Assembly (NCBI RefSeq): GCF_003248515.1
Contig: NZ_QFOB01000004.1
Span: 186,001 to 250,000, forward strand
DNA length: 64,000 bases
Direction of reading: 5' to 3'
From: Sphingomonas sp.
GTDB lineage: Bacteria > Pseudomonadota > Alphaproteobacteria > Sphingomonadales > Sphingomonadaceae
Position numbers and translations under genes: made by a program. The notes beneath the pieces were generated by a model. The model did not search any database. It was not told where the DNA came from and saw only the letters and a program-made list of their open reading frames with translations. Of the stretch, positions 51,762 to 60,870 are shown in pieces (position 1 is the first letter of the stretch; the number at the start of each line of letters is the position of its first letter).

Positions 51762-52382
51762 ATGCCCCATCTTCCCACCCTCGCGGCGATCGCCGGCGTC
51801 TATTTCGCGATGGTCGCGAGCCCGGGGCCGAACTTCCTCGTGGTCAGCCAGCTCGCGCTCAGTGGGCGCACGCGCCTCGGCGTCACCGTCGCGGTGGGTG
51901 TCGCCACGGGATCGCTGATCTGGGCCACGCTGGCGATGATGGGCGTGGCGGCCCTGCTCGCGCGGGCGGGCCATCTCTACGATCTCATCCGGCTGGCCGG
52001 GGCGGCCTATCTGATCTGGTGCGGGATCAGGCTCGCCTGGAATGCGCGCTCCGCCGTCACGGCGGCGCGTGCCGTGCCGGTGCCCACTTCCTATGCGCGT
52101 GCCTATCGCGCCGGGCTGATGACCAATCTCACCAATCCCAAGGCGGGCGCCTTCTGGACGAGCGTGTTCAGTTCGATGTTTCCGCCGCACGCGCCGGTGG
52201 GCCTGTTCGCCGCCACTCTGGTGGTGGTCGTGACGATCTCGGGCGGCTGGTATGCACTGGTCGCGATCGGGCTGGCGACGGATCGCGTCCGGCGGCGCTA
52301 CCTTGCCCTGCGCCGCTGGATCGATGCGGCCTGCGGCACGCTGATGATCGGCCTCGGGCTGCACCTCGCGGCGAACCGCTGA
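51762..52382 (+). CDS. LysE/RhtB-family amino acid exporter
   Basis: A 206-residue inner-membrane protein with about six hydrophobic segments. ASPGPNFLVVSQLALS near the N-terminus and FTNPKA-type LTNPKAGAFW in the second half are hallmarks of LysE/RhtB exporters. Substrate is unknown (homoserine, threonine or others). ATG 51762; divergent from nadA by 91 bases. It is convergent with the small membrane protein that follows. Confidence 0.85.
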   Translation: MPHLPTLAAIAGVYFAMVASPGPNFLVVSQLALSGRTRLGVTVAVGVATGSLIWATLAMMGVAALLARAGHLYDLIRLAGAAYLIWCGIRLAWNARSAVTAARAVPVPTSYARAYRAGLMTNLTNPKAGAFWTSVFSSMFPPHAPVGLFAATLVVVVTISGGWYALVAIGLATDRVRRRYLALRRWIDAACGTLMIGLGLHLAANR

Positions 52383-52385
52383 GGC

Positions 52386-52709
52386 TTACGGCGCGGGCGG
52401 GGCCGCCTCGTCCGGCTGCTGGCCGCCGAAGCGGGCATTTTCGGCTTTCTTCCATTGATCGTGCAGCCAGGCGCGCGGCCTGCCGACGCCCACCGCCTCC
52501 GTGAATTGCAGCCAGCCTTCGGTGGCATCTGCCAGGCGCGCCTGAACGGGGCCGGGCGTCAGATCATTGGCCCAGTCGCGCAGGGATACGGCGTTGATCG
52601 CCAGCAGAGCCAGCGCGGCGATGGCGATCACGCCCGCCGCCCAGCCCAGGCCCGGCGCGTCGACGGGATCGTCGGGAAGATCGATCGGCGAAGGCGTCTC
52701 GCGGGGCAT
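52386..52709 (-). CDS. Small single-pass membrane protein in MBOAT operon
   Basis: A 107-residue protein with one N-terminal hydrophobic helix (GWAAGVIAIAALALLAINAV) and a Trp-containing periplasmic part. No family recognised. It follows the MBOAT gene by 13 bases in the same direction, so it is probably part of the SGNH-SGNH-MBOAT operon and might help hold the acyltransferase complex. ATG 52709. Confidence 0.6.
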   Translation of the reverse strand: MPRETPSPIDLPDDPVDAPGLGWAAGVIAIAALALLAINAVSLRDWANDLTPGPVQARLADATEGWLQFTEAVGVGRPRAWLHDQWKKAENARFGGQQPDEAAPPAP

Positions 52710-52722
52710 GCTCGATCTCCCG

Positions 52723-54156
52723 TCAGAACTGATAGTAGATGAAGGGCGCCACGCCCTCGAAGCGCATCGCATCGATCATCATGATCGTGATCGCCACCAG
52801 CAGCCCCAGCGCGGGCACGGGCAGCCAGCGCAGCTTCAGCGCCAGCCGCTGCCCCAGATCGCCGGGCGCGAAATGGAAGCTCATGCCCAGCAGGATCAGC
52901 GCGACGGCCAGAGGCGTCACCACCAGTTCCGCGCCCGCCATCCCGCAGCCGATCAGGCCGCCGAGAAAGGCCATCGCCTGCGCGAAGCTTTCCGCGCGGA
53001 AGAAGATCCAGCCGAGCACGACGATATGGAAGGTGAGGATCACACCCAGCAGCTTCGGCAGGCGCGGCGCGCCTTCGGGCCGATGGCGATCCCAGATCCG
53101 CTCCAGCGCCAGCACGCCGCCGTGCAGGCCGCCCCAGATCACGAATGTCCATTTCGCGCCATGCCACAGCCCGCCCAGCGCCATGGTGGCGAGCAGGTTC
53201 ACGCACTGGCGCGCGAAACCCTTCCGGTTGCCGCCCAGCGCATCGATATAGAGATAATCGCGCAGCCAGCTGGAAAGGCTGATGTGCCAGCGCCGCCAGA
53301 ATTCCTGCAGGCTCGCCGCGCGATAGGGCTGATCGAAATTGAGCGGGAAGCGATAACCGAGCAACGCCGCGATGCCGATCGCCATGTCGCTATAGGCGGA
53401 GAAATCGCAATAGATCTGCACCGCATAGCCATAGGCCGCCGCGACCAGATCGATCGCCGTGTGGCTGGCCGGATCGAAAAAGACCGGATCGACCAGCCCG
53501 GTCGAGATTTCGGAGGCGACCACCGCCTTCTTGAAAAGGCCCCACACGATCAGCACGAGGCCCATCGCCGCCATGTCGCGCGTCAGTTCGGGCGTGCGGC
53601 GGAACTGGGGCAGCAGATCCGATCCGCGCACGATCGGCCCCGCGACGAGATGCGGAAAGAAGGACATGAGCAAGGTGATGTCGAGCAGCGATTCCGCCGG
53701 GATGCGCCGTTTGTAGACATCGATCAGGTAGCTCATCCCCTGGAAGGTGAAGAAGCTGACGCCCACCGGCAGCACGATCTGCATCAGCGGCATGTCCCGC
53801 GCGAAGCCGAGGCCCGCCAGGATCGCGCCCAGCTGCTCCAGGAAGAAATCATAATATTTGAAGAGGCCGAGGATCAGCAGATTGGCGACGACGCCCGCCA
53901 GCATGATCGCCTTGCGCGTGCCGCCTTCCTCGTCATCCTCGCCCGTATCGACGCGCTCGATCAGGCGCGCGGCGCCCCAGTTCAGGAAGGCCGATGCGAT
54001 CAGCAGGGCGACGAAGCGCCAGTCCCACGCGCCGTAGAAGATCCAGCTCGCCAGCAGCAGCAGGATCTTGCGCCACTCATTCGATCCGCGCGCCGCCCAG
54101 GTGACGGAAAAGACGAGAAGGAAGAAGAGCCCGAAGGTGAGTGTCGGGAACAGCAT
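52723..54156 (-). CDS. MBOAT-family O-acyltransferase (AlgI-like)
   Basis: A 477-residue polytopic inner-membrane protein. Typical MBOAT features: the conserved active His332 in LWHGAKWTFVIWGGLHG, EFWRRWHISLSSWLRDY, and N-terminal FPTLTFGLFFLLVFSV. It would move acyl groups from a cytoplasmic donor towards a polysaccharide at the membrane. It starts directly at the end of the SGNH gene upstream and is followed by a small membrane protein, forming one operon with the two SGNH/GDSL proteins, which are typical partners in polysaccharide O-acetylation. Confidence 0.9.
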   Translation of the reverse strand: MLFPTLTFGLFFLLVFSVTWAARGSNEWRKILLLLASWIFYGAWDWRFVALLIASAFLNWGAARLIERVDTGEDDEEGGTRKAIMLAGVVANLLILGLFKYYDFFLEQLGAILAGLGFARDMPLMQIVLPVGVSFFTFQGMSYLIDVYKRRIPAESLLDITLLMSFFPHLVAGPIVRGSDLLPQFRRTPELTRDMAAMGLVLIVWGLFKKAVVASEISTGLVDPVFFDPASHTAIDLVAAAYGYAVQIYCDFSAYSDMAIGIAALLGYRFPLNFDQPYRAASLQEFWRRWHISLSSWLRDYLYIDALGGNRKGFARQCVNLLATMALGGLWHGAKWTFVIWGGLHGGVLALERIWDRHRPEGAPRLPKLLGVILTFHIVVLGWIFFRAESFAQAMAFLGGLIGCGMAGAELVVTPLAVALILLGMSFHFAPGDLGQRLALKLRWLPVPALGLLVAITIMMIDAMRFEGVAPFIYYQF

Positions 54157-55614
54157 CTAGCGCGCCGAGGCCCCGCTCGCACGATCGAGATCCGCCTGCA
54201 GGCGATCGGCGATCTCCTTGCCGCCCGCCTTCGTATAATGAACATAGTCGCCGCGCATCAGCGGCGGACTGGCGCGCGTCCAGCGCATCGCCGTGCAGCG
54301 GCCGCCCATGCGCCCCTCCCAATCCCAGAAGGCGACGTGCAGCGAAGTCGCCACGCGGCGCTGCACATCGCGGATCACCGAAAGGCCGGCCGGCGGGAAG
54401 AGCGGATTGCGCGAGGTTTCCGGCGCGCGCGCGGGAAGCGGCTGCACCACCGCCCCCGGCGGATAGATCGGCTTGGGAGGCGTCGTGGGCTGGGCCAACG
54501 GTTGCGACGGGAGCTGGGGCTGGGACTGCCCCGTCTCGGCCGCCTGCGTGACGCCCAGATAGGAACCGAGCCGGGACATCGCCGCCGCCAGCCCGCTTCC
54601 CGAAAGCGCGGGTGGCGGCGGGGGCGGCGCCGCGACGACGGCCTCCCCCCCCTCGCGGCAGGCGCTGCTGTCGCCGCCCGGCCCGTTGGCGAGCATCTCG
54701 CTCCGCCGCGTCAGCGCATCGGGCGCGCCGAGCAGCAGGATCGGCACATTGCCCGCCAGCCTGCGGATACGGCCGATCTGGCTGCGCAGGATCGCTTCAT
54801 ATTCGAAAGGCGACACCCGCGCCGAAAAGCCTTCGTTCGTGCCGAAGGCGATCACGATCAGATCGGGATCGTAGGTGTTGAGCTCCTCGCTCACCACGCC
54901 ATCGTCCGTGCGCCCGAAATGCACGAGCTGCGATCCCACCACGCCCACGTTCGAAACGACGATGCCGCCCTGATCCAGGAACGTGCCCCAGGAGGTGAGC
55001 GTCACCGGGCCGCCGTCCGTCGTGATGTCGACATGGGTCTGCGGGCTCTCCGCGCGCAATGTGCGGCATTCCGCGCGTGGAGAAGGCGAAGCCCAGCTCA
55101 GCCGGTCGCTCTGGTCCCCCATGCGCACGGTGAGCGCGCCCGCCCCCGGCCCCGCCATCGCGCAGAGGACGACACGGTCGAAACGCTCCGTCGCCTCTGC
55201 ATCCAGCGCCATCGTCGCGCCGTCCCTGCGGCTGGTGAGCGTGTAGGCCGAAAGGCCGAGCGGCGGATGGCCATCGCCCCAGCCCTTTCCGAAATCGGCG
55301 GCGATGCTCCAGTCCGGCGACATGGATGCGGTGATACCCCGCGTGAGATAGCCGTCATAAGGGCGGCCCGGCGCCATCACGCCGCGCCCGCCACTGCCAT
55401 AGCGCCCTTGCAGCGCATCGCGCCACGCGCCCGAGATCATGTCGCCGGCCGTATGGCTGTCGCCGATCTGGAGGATGTGCAGCGGTCTGCCCTTCTGGGC
55501 GCCCGGCGCGCTTGCCCGCGCCAGCTTCGTGAAGAAAGGCTGGAGGGCCTGCGCGTTCGCCAGCCCCTCGCCCGTGCCGAGCGCGGCGGCGGCCGCCATC
55601 ATCAGGCCGATCAT
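54157..55614 (-). CDS. SGNH/GDSL-family exported acyl-transfer protein
   Basis: A 485-residue protein with an N-terminal signal-like segment (MIGLMMAAAAALGTGEGLANA). The catalytic Ser block is LQIGDSHTAGD, with GTNEGFS (Asn) and the late DYVHYTKAG (Asp-His). Between them is a long Pro/Ala/Gln-rich linker of about 90 residues (PPPPPPALSG to PLPARAPE) that splits the hydrolase core, an unusual insertion. It should transfer or remove acyl groups on a periplasmic polysaccharide. It overlaps the upstream DUF459 gene by four bases and meets MBOAT with no gap. Confidence 0.82.
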   Translation of the reverse strand: MIGLMMAAAAALGTGEGLANAQALQPFFTKLARASAPGAQKGRPLHILQIGDSHTAGDMISGAWRDALQGRYGSGGRGVMAPGRPYDGYLTRGITASMSPDWSIAADFGKGWGDGHPPLGLSAYTLTSRRDGATMALDAEATERFDRVVLCAMAGPGAGALTVRMGDQSDRLSWASPSPRAECRTLRAESPQTHVDITTDGGPVTLTSWGTFLDQGGIVVSNVGVVGSQLVHFGRTDDGVVSEELNTYDPDLIVIAFGTNEGFSARVSPFEYEAILRSQIGRIRRLAGNVPILLLGAPDALTRRSEMLANGPGGDSSACREGGEAVVAAPPPPPPALSGSGLAAAMSRLGSYLGVTQAAETGQSQPQLPSQPLAQPTTPPKPIYPPGAVVQPLPARAPETSRNPLFPPAGLSVIRDVQRRVATSLHVAFWDWEGRMGGRCTAMRWTRASPPLMRGDYVHYTKAGGKEIADRLQADLDRASGASAR

Positions 55615-56612
55615 GATTGCGGGCGGTCCGGCGTCGTGGCGACGGAGGGAGCGCCCTGCTGCTGGCGGGCGCTCTCGGTCGCCTCGCGGATACGCGCGGC
55701 GAGCGGCTTCGTGATGCGCAGATAGCCGTTCATCGACATGTGAACGCCATCATTGGCGCGCAACAGCTTCGGCGCGCCGGTTTCGTCCGGATAATAAGCT
55801 TCATACTGGCCCTGGGCATCCACGGTGAGCGGGCGGATATCGACGAAGGGCACGCCGAGCCGCCCCATAAGCGAACGATAGAAAGCGTTCATCGCATTGG
55901 TATCGCTATCGAAACCATGATCGCGCATCACCGGCAGGCCAACCCAGTAGACCGACGCGCCATGCCGCCGCAGCATCGCGACATAGCTTTCCACGCGCCC
56001 GCCGATGATCGATTGCCAGCGGCTGCTCATCAAAGCGCCGCACTTGCCATCGTCCCCGCACACGCCCTGCGCGTCGTTCGCACCGAAGGAGATGACGGCG
56101 ATGTCGACAGGCTGATCGCCCAGCCGGCCTTCGTCATGATTTTCGAGGTTCAGCCGCTTGTAGCGGGTGAAGCCGGTCGATTGCTGGCTGTATTTCTCGA
56201 CGCGATAGCCCTGGCTCGCCGGCAGCAGCCGATAAAGGCCGGACCAGACGCCGTCACCGAAACTGTCTCCGAACACGCCGATGCGGATCGCGCGGCCCTG
56301 GCGCACGCTGCTTTCCAGCCCCGGCTGCGGCTGATCGTCGGCAATGGTGACGGGCACTTCGGGCGGCGCCTGCACGGGAACAGGCTTGGCTTCCGTCTGC
56401 TCGGCAGGCTTTTCGGGTTCCGGAGCGGCCGGATCGGTCGGCGGCGGGGGGGCTACGGCCGGCGGAGGCGGCGGCGCGGCCTCTGGGGCGAGGACGACGG
56501 ATTGCTGGCTCTGGTTGCCCGTGCCGAACGCATAGCCGATCGCCGCCCCGGCGGCGACGCCGAGAAAAAGGACGGCGGTTCGATCGAGAAGCAGGCGCAC
56601 GGGCGACACCAT
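55611..56612 (-). CDS. DUF459-type SGNH hydrolase, membrane-anchored
   Basis: A 333-residue protein: an N-terminal anchor (TAVLFLGVAAGAAIGYAFG), a Pro/Glu-rich linker, then an SGNH domain with GVFGDSFGDGVW (catalytic Ser), SFGANDAQG (Asn) and LRANDGVHMSMNG (Asp-His). This DUF459 form is common next to MBOAT proteins in alphaproteobacteria. It probably takes part in O-acylation of a surface glycan. It is the first gene of the operon, overlapping the next by four bases. Confidence 0.85.
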   Translation of the reverse strand: MVSPVRLLLDRTAVLFLGVAAGAAIGYAFGTGNQSQQSVVLAPEAAPPPPPAVAPPPPTDPAAPEPEKPAEQTEAKPVPVQAPPEVPVTIADDQPQPGLESSVRQGRAIRIGVFGDSFGDGVWSGLYRLLPASQGYRVEKYSQQSTGFTRYKRLNLENHDEGRLGDQPVDIAVISFGANDAQGVCGDDGKCGALMSSRWQSIIGGRVESYVAMLRRHGASVYWVGLPVMRDHGFDSDTNAMNAFYRSLMGRLGVPFVDIRPLTVDAQGQYEAYYPDETGAPKLLRANDGVHMSMNGYLRITKPLAARIREATESARQQQGAPSVATTPDRPQS

Positions 56613-56778
56613 CCCCGACTGCCGCGCGCACGCGCGCTTTGCAAGGCGGGATACAGCGGAAAGCTGTGGATGGAGTCGCGCAGGCGATGGGCTGCCCTAT
56701 CCACCCGTCGCCCCGGGCGCGCTCCGGGCTCCGTCGCGCGAAAGTTGAAAGCCGGACGGAAGGCCACGCGAGGGAGCG

Positions 56779-56801
56779 GATCCCGGACCAGGCCCGGGAT
56801 C
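56779..56801. repeat. Palindromic intergenic element downstream of fpr
   Basis: GATCCCGG (56779-56786) and CCGGGATC (56794-56801) flank ACCAGGC, twelve bases before the fpr stop codon. The shape resembles the short dispersed palindromes found between sphingomonad genes. It may act as terminator for fpr; only one copy is in the window. Confidence 0.4.
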
Positions 56802-56812
56802 ACGAAAATGAC

Positions 56813-57628
56813 TCAGCCGACGAAGGCGCGCTCGATCACATATTCGCCCGGCTTGGCGTTCGATCCCTCCGTGAAGCCCGCCGCATCCAGCAGGGCCGCC
56901 GTTTCCTTGATCATCGCCATCGATCCGCACAGCATCACGCGATCATGTTCGGGATCGAAGCGCTGCGGGCGATCCGGATCGCCGGCGAAGATCGTGCCAT
57001 CGGCGATCAGCTTGTCGATGCGGCCGGAGGTGTGGAACGGCTCGCGCGTGACGGTCGGGATATAATGAAGCTGGCTCCGCGCGAAATCCTCCACCAGCGG
57101 ATCCCCCGCCAGCTTGTTGTCCAGCTCATCGCGATAGGCGAGGTCGCTCACCTTGCGCACCGAATGGACGACGACGACCCGCTCGTAGCGATCGTAAATG
57201 TCCGGATCGCGGATGATCGACATCCAGGGCGCCAGACCGGTGCCCGTGCCGAACAGGAACAGGCGGCGCCCCGGCAGCAGCGCATCGGCGACGAGCGTGC
57301 CGGTGGGCTTGCGGCCGAGGAAGATATCGTCACCTTCCTTCACCTGCTGGAGCTTGGAGGTGAGCGGGCCATCCTCCACCTTGATCGAGAGGAATTCCAG
57401 TTCTTCCGCCCACGAAGGCGAGGCGACGGAATAGGCCCGCAGCAGCGGCTTGCCGTTGTCGCCCATCAGCCCGATCATCACGAACTCGCCCGAGCGGAAG
57501 CGGAAGCTGGCGGGCCGCGTCAGCGTGAAGCTGAACAGATGCTCGTTCCAGTGACGCACCGACAGCACCTTTTCCACGGTGAGGCTGGCAGTGGGCTCGA
57601 GGGGCTGGAGCATGGCATGGGCGGACAT
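56813..57628 (-). CDS. fpr: Ferredoxin/flavodoxin-NADP+ reductase
   Basis: A 271-residue FAD enzyme. Features: FAD-binding RAYSVASPSW, the NADP site GTGTGLAPWMSII, VHSVRKVSDLAY, and the C-terminal GTIFAGDPDRPQRF, MLCGSMAMI. This is the bacterial Fpr type that passes electrons between NADPH and ferredoxin in Fe-S assembly and oxidative stress. ATG 57628 (MSAHAMLQPL). It is divergent from the MFS gene by 213 bases. Confidence 0.9.
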   Translation of the reverse strand: MSAHAMLQPLEPTASLTVEKVLSVRHWNEHLFSFTLTRPASFRFRSGEFVMIGLMGDNGKPLLRAYSVASPSWAEELEFLSIKVEDGPLTSKLQQVKEGDDIFLGRKPTGTLVADALLPGRRLFLFGTGTGLAPWMSIIRDPDIYDRYERVVVVHSVRKVSDLAYRDELDNKLAGDPLVEDFARSQLHYIPTVTREPFHTSGRIDKLIADGTIFAGDPDRPQRFDPEHDRVMLCGSMAMIKETAALLDAAGFTEGSNAKPGEYVIERAFVG

Positions 57629-57841
57629 TCAAACGGCCTTGGCAGATAAGGGAAGGGTGATGCCTCTAGGGCAGGCTGCGAGCGGATCGCAACTCGCGAT
57701 GCGCGGATCGTGTGAAGAATTGCTTGGCCGTGGGATAGGCGGGACGGATCGAGCGGGCCATCTCCGCCCGATCCGGCTCTCCTTCAGGATCGAATCGGGG
57801 AAGGCTTGCCCCGCTTCGCCCCCCGCGCCAAGGGGCCGGCC

Positions 57842-59104
57842 ATGACCGCGCCCTCCCCCGTCCGCCCGAAGCTCACGCTGGCGCTGCTCACGCTCATCTA
57901 TGTCGTGAACTTCATCGATCGGCAGCTCGTGGGCATTGTCGGCCAGCCGATGAAGGCGGAGTTGGGGCTCAGCGATATGCAGCTCGGCCTGCTCGGCGGC
58001 GTGGCCTTCGCGCTTTTCTATACGGTGCTGGGATTGCCCATCGCGCGGCTGGCGGACCGTGGCTCGCGCGTGGCCATCATCGCGATCAGCCTCGCCCTGT
58101 GGTCCGCGATGACAGCGCTGTGCGGCATGGCGGGTGGATTCGGCGCCCTGCTCGCCGCGCGCATCGGCGTCGGGGTGGGCGAAGCCGGCTGCGCGCCGGC
58201 ATCGCAGAGTCTCGTCTCCGATCTCTTTCCACGGGAAAAGCGCGCGACCGCACTGGCACTGCTCTCGCTCGGCATCCCCGCCGGCATGCTGATCGGCGCG
58301 GTAGCCGGCGGCTGGGTCGCGCAGACGCTGGGCTGGCGCGCCGCCTTCCTCGCGCTCGGCCTGCCCGGCGTGGCACTGGCGGGCATTGCCGCGCTGCTGC
58401 TTCGCGAGCCGCGCCGGACGAGCCCCGTGGCCGAAGCGCCCTCGCTCGCCGGCGTGGCGCGCGCCCTCGCTCGCCGCCCGGCATTCCTGCACATGATGGC
58501 GGGCGCGACGCTCGCATCCTTTGCCGGCTATGGCCTGACGAGTTTCGTCGTGCCGCTCGCCGTGCGCCGCTTCGATCTCCCGCTGGGGGTGGCGGCGAGC
58601 GGCTATGGCCTGATCGCGGGCTGTGGCATCGGCGCCGGCATCGCGCTGGGCGGCTGGCTGGCCGACAGGCTGGGAAGGAGCCGCAGGGGCGCGCCGGGGA
58701 TGGTGGCGGCCGCCGGCATGATCGTGGCCGCACTCCTGTTCCAGATCGCCCTCCTGCAGGAAAGCCCGCTGGCGCTGGCGGCCGTCGGGCTCGTCCCGCT
58801 GCTCGGCGCGCATCTCTATTTCGGGCCGACCTATGCGGTGACGGCAAACTGCGTGAGCCCGCGTGAGCGGGCGACGGCGGTGGCGATCCTGCTGATGGCG
58901 ATGAATGCGATCGGGCTGGGTCTGGGCCCGCTGGCGGTGGGCGCACTGAGCGATCATTTCGCGGCAACAGGCCTTTCCCCCGGCGATGCTCTGGCGCGCG
59001 CGCTGCGGCTGGACGTGATCGTCTATGTCTGGGCGGCGATCCATTTCCTGTTCGCCGCGCGGGCGCTTGCGCGCGACTCCGGCTACGACCTTCGGCACGC
59101 TTGA
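57842..59104 (+). CDS. MFS transporter, spinster-like family
   Basis: A 420-residue inner-membrane transporter with about twelve hydrophobic segments. The opening YVVNFIDRQLVGIVGQPMK, LPIARLADRGSRVAII and GVGVGEAGCAPASQSLVSD are typical of spinster-like MFS proteins. The substrate cannot be told. ATG 57842 is the natural start; the longer frame adds charged, non-homologous residues. Next gene (2-hydroxyacid dehydrogenase) is 32 bases downstream in the same direction, so they may form an operon for uptake and reduction of a 2-keto or hydroxy acid. Confidence 0.85.
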   Translation: MTAPSPVRPKLTLALLTLIYVVNFIDRQLVGIVGQPMKAELGLSDMQLGLLGGVAFALFYTVLGLPIARLADRGSRVAIIAISLALWSAMTALCGMAGGFGALLAARIGVGVGEAGCAPASQSLVSDLFPREKRATALALLSLGIPAGMLIGAVAGGWVAQTLGWRAAFLALGLPGVALAGIAALLLREPRRTSPVAEAPSLAGVARALARRPAFLHMMAGATLASFAGYGLTSFVVPLAVRRFDLPLGVAASGYGLIAGCGIGAGIALGGWLADRLGRSRRGAPGMVAAAGMIVAALLFQIALLQESPLALAAVGLVPLLGAHLYFGPTYAVTANCVSPRERATAVAILLMAMNAIGLGLGPLAVGALSDHFAATGLSPGDALARALRLDVIVYVWAAIHFLFAARALARDSGYDLRHA

Positions 59105-59135
59105 CCATCGGCGTCCGCCGGGCCTAGCGGATCAC

Positions 59136-60146
59136 ATGTCCGACGCGCTTCGCTCGCAGCCCCGGCCGCTCCGTCCCCGCGTGTTCGTCACGCGCAAGCT
59201 GCCCGACGGCGTCGAGCAGAGGATGGGCGAACTTTTCGACGTTGCGCTGAACGATGCCGATCTCGCGCTCGATGCGGCCGCACTCGCCGCGGCGACGCGC
59301 GACGCGGATGTGCTGGTGCCCACGATCACGGACCGGATCGATGCCGCGCTGATCGAGGCGGCGGGGCCGTCGCTCAAATTGATCGCCAATTTCGGGGCGG
59401 GCGTGGATCATGTGGATCTGAAGGCCGCCCGCGCGCGCGGTATCGTCGTCACCAACACGCCCGGCGTGCTGACCGAAGACACGGCCGATCTCGCCATGTC
59501 CCTGATCCTGGCGCTGCCGCGCCGGATCGTGGAAGGGGAGCGCGTGGCGCGTTCCGGCGAGTGGAAGGGCTGGAGCCCCACCGCGATGCTGGGGCATCGC
59601 ATCGGCGGCCGCACGCTGGGCATCATCGGCATGGGGCGGATCGGCCGGGCAGTGGCGCGGCGCGCGCAGGGCTTCGGCCTGAGGATCGTCTATCATAATC
59701 GTCGCCGGCTGCCCGCCGCGATCGAGGAGGAACTGGGCGCCACCTATCTTCCGAGCGCGGACGCGCTGATGGAAGCGGCGGACATCGTCTCCATCCATTG
59801 CCCGCTCACCGCCGAAACCCACGGGCTGATCGACGCGCGCCGGCTGGGGTTGCTGGGCACGCAGGGCTATCTGGTCAATATCGCGCGCGGCGAGATCGTC
59901 GATGGCGAGGCGGTGATCCGCGCGCTGGAGAATGATGTGATCGCGGGCGCGGGGCTCGACGTGTTCGATCATGCCCCATCGATCGATCCGCGCCTGATCG
60001 CGATGGAAAATGTGCTGCTGCTGCCGCACATGGCATCAGCCACGCACGAGGCGCGCGCGGCGCAGGGCGTGAAGGTGATCGCCAACATCAAGGCCTGGGC
60101 CGATGGCCATCGGCCGCCCGATCAGGTGCTGGAAGGCTGGGTCTAG
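59136..60146 (+). CDS. D-isomer-specific 2-hydroxyacid dehydrogenase (glyoxylate/hydroxypyruvate reductase type)
   Basis: A 336-residue NAD(P)-dependent enzyme. Features: FGAGVDHVDL, GRTLGIIGMGRIGRAVA (Rossmann GxGxxG), the substrate Arg in NIARGEIVDGEA, a Glu soon after, and the proton-relay His in LLPHMASATHEAR. It reduces glyoxylate or hydroxypyruvate, or a related 2-keto acid. ATG 59136 (MSDALRSQP) is 31 bases after the MFS stop. With the glycerate kinase at 6007 it would form a glycerate branch, though they are far apart. Confidence 0.88.
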   Translation: MSDALRSQPRPLRPRVFVTRKLPDGVEQRMGELFDVALNDADLALDAAALAAATRDADVLVPTITDRIDAALIEAAGPSLKLIANFGAGVDHVDLKAARARGIVVTNTPGVLTEDTADLAMSLILALPRRIVEGERVARSGEWKGWSPTAMLGHRIGGRTLGIIGMGRIGRAVARRAQGFGLRIVYHNRRRLPAAIEEELGATYLPSADALMEAADIVSIHCPLTAETHGLIDARRLGLLGTQGYLVNIARGEIVDGEAVIRALENDVIAGAGLDVFDHAPSIDPRLIAMENVLLLPHMASATHEARAAQGVKVIANIKAWADGHRPPDQVLEGWV

Positions 60147-60553
60147 GCCGGATCGACTTCGGCTTCGCGCGGACATGTTCCAGCGCCGTCTATCCCGACA
60201 CAAGCCCTATAGCGAAGACGAAATGGCCTCTCGAAGGATCAGGACGACGGGGCTCTGCCGTTCGAGACGGGAGTGCGATGGGCGGCGCGCCGGACGCGGG
60301 AGACGGGATACCTGCTCTCTCCGCCGCCCCCACAATCAGATGAACGGCGGGCAACCGGGTGTTCAGCCCCGATTCGGACGAATCACGTCAGAAAGGCAGC
60401 ATCGATCGGGCGCTCCGCAAAGGACATTCGGACGATAAGGAACGGCACGGCGAAGAGGGTGGATCCTTTGGGTCGGATGAACCCAGGATAAAGGAACCGG
60501 TCACTCCGTCCGCCGTTCACGGGAAACAAGTTTCGCAAGAAAGGGATGTTGTC
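60147..60553. other. Intergenic region carrying EcfG-type promoter
   Basis: About 400 bases without a convincing gene. It contains the stress promoter at 60493-60517 and nothing else I can recognise; small frames on both strands lack start context or coding character. Confidence 0.5.
60493..60517 (+). promoter_or_regulatory. EcfG-type general stress promoter GGAAC-N16-CGTT
   Basis: GGAAC (60493-60497), then exactly 16 bases, then CGTT (60514-60517), 36 bases before ATG 60554. This matches the alphaproteobacterial EcfG consensus in both halves and spacing. It predicts that the glycine-rich protein is induced by the PhyR-NepR-EcfG general stress response. Confidence 0.7.
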
Positions 60554-60841
60554 ATGAACCGTACCGGACTCATCGCCGGCGCCGTTGCCCTCTCGGTGGG
60601 CCTGGGCGCTCCGGCTTCGGCCCAGAATGCCAATCAGATGCTGAAGGGCACCGCGATCGGCGCGGGCGCGGGCGCTCTGGCGGGCGCGATCATTCCCGGC
60701 ATGTCGGTGGGCACCGGCGCCCTCGTCGGTGGCGCGGGCGGTGCCGCCTACACCGCGCTGAAGAAGAATCGCCACTATTATCGCGACAGCCGTGGTCGCC
60801 GTTACTACGTGAACAAGAACGGCTATCGCGTTTACAAGTAA
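60554..60841 (+). CDS. Small glycine-rich envelope protein, stress-promoter driven
   Basis: A 95-residue exported protein: signal peptide (MNRTGLIAGAVALSVGLGAPASA), a glycine-zipper-like membrane stretch (GTAIGAGAGALAGAIIPG to GALVGGAGGAAYTAL), then a Tyr/Arg-rich tail (HYYRDSRGRRYYVNKNGYRVY). Glycine-zipper proteins often sit in the outer envelope. The EcfG-type promoter and a strong terminator make it a single-gene stress-response unit. ATG 60554. Confidence 0.75.
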   Translation: MNRTGLIAGAVALSVGLGAPASAQNANQMLKGTAIGAGAGALAGAIIPGMSVGTGALVGGAGGAAYTALKKNRHYYRDSRGRRYYVNKNGYRVYK

Positions 60842-60870
60842 GCGATATTCCTGCCGCATGGCGGTAAGCG

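Noticed and set aside
60147..60553. Small genes in the region before the glycine-rich protein
   Set aside because: Short frames on both strands have no ribosome site or recognisable content.
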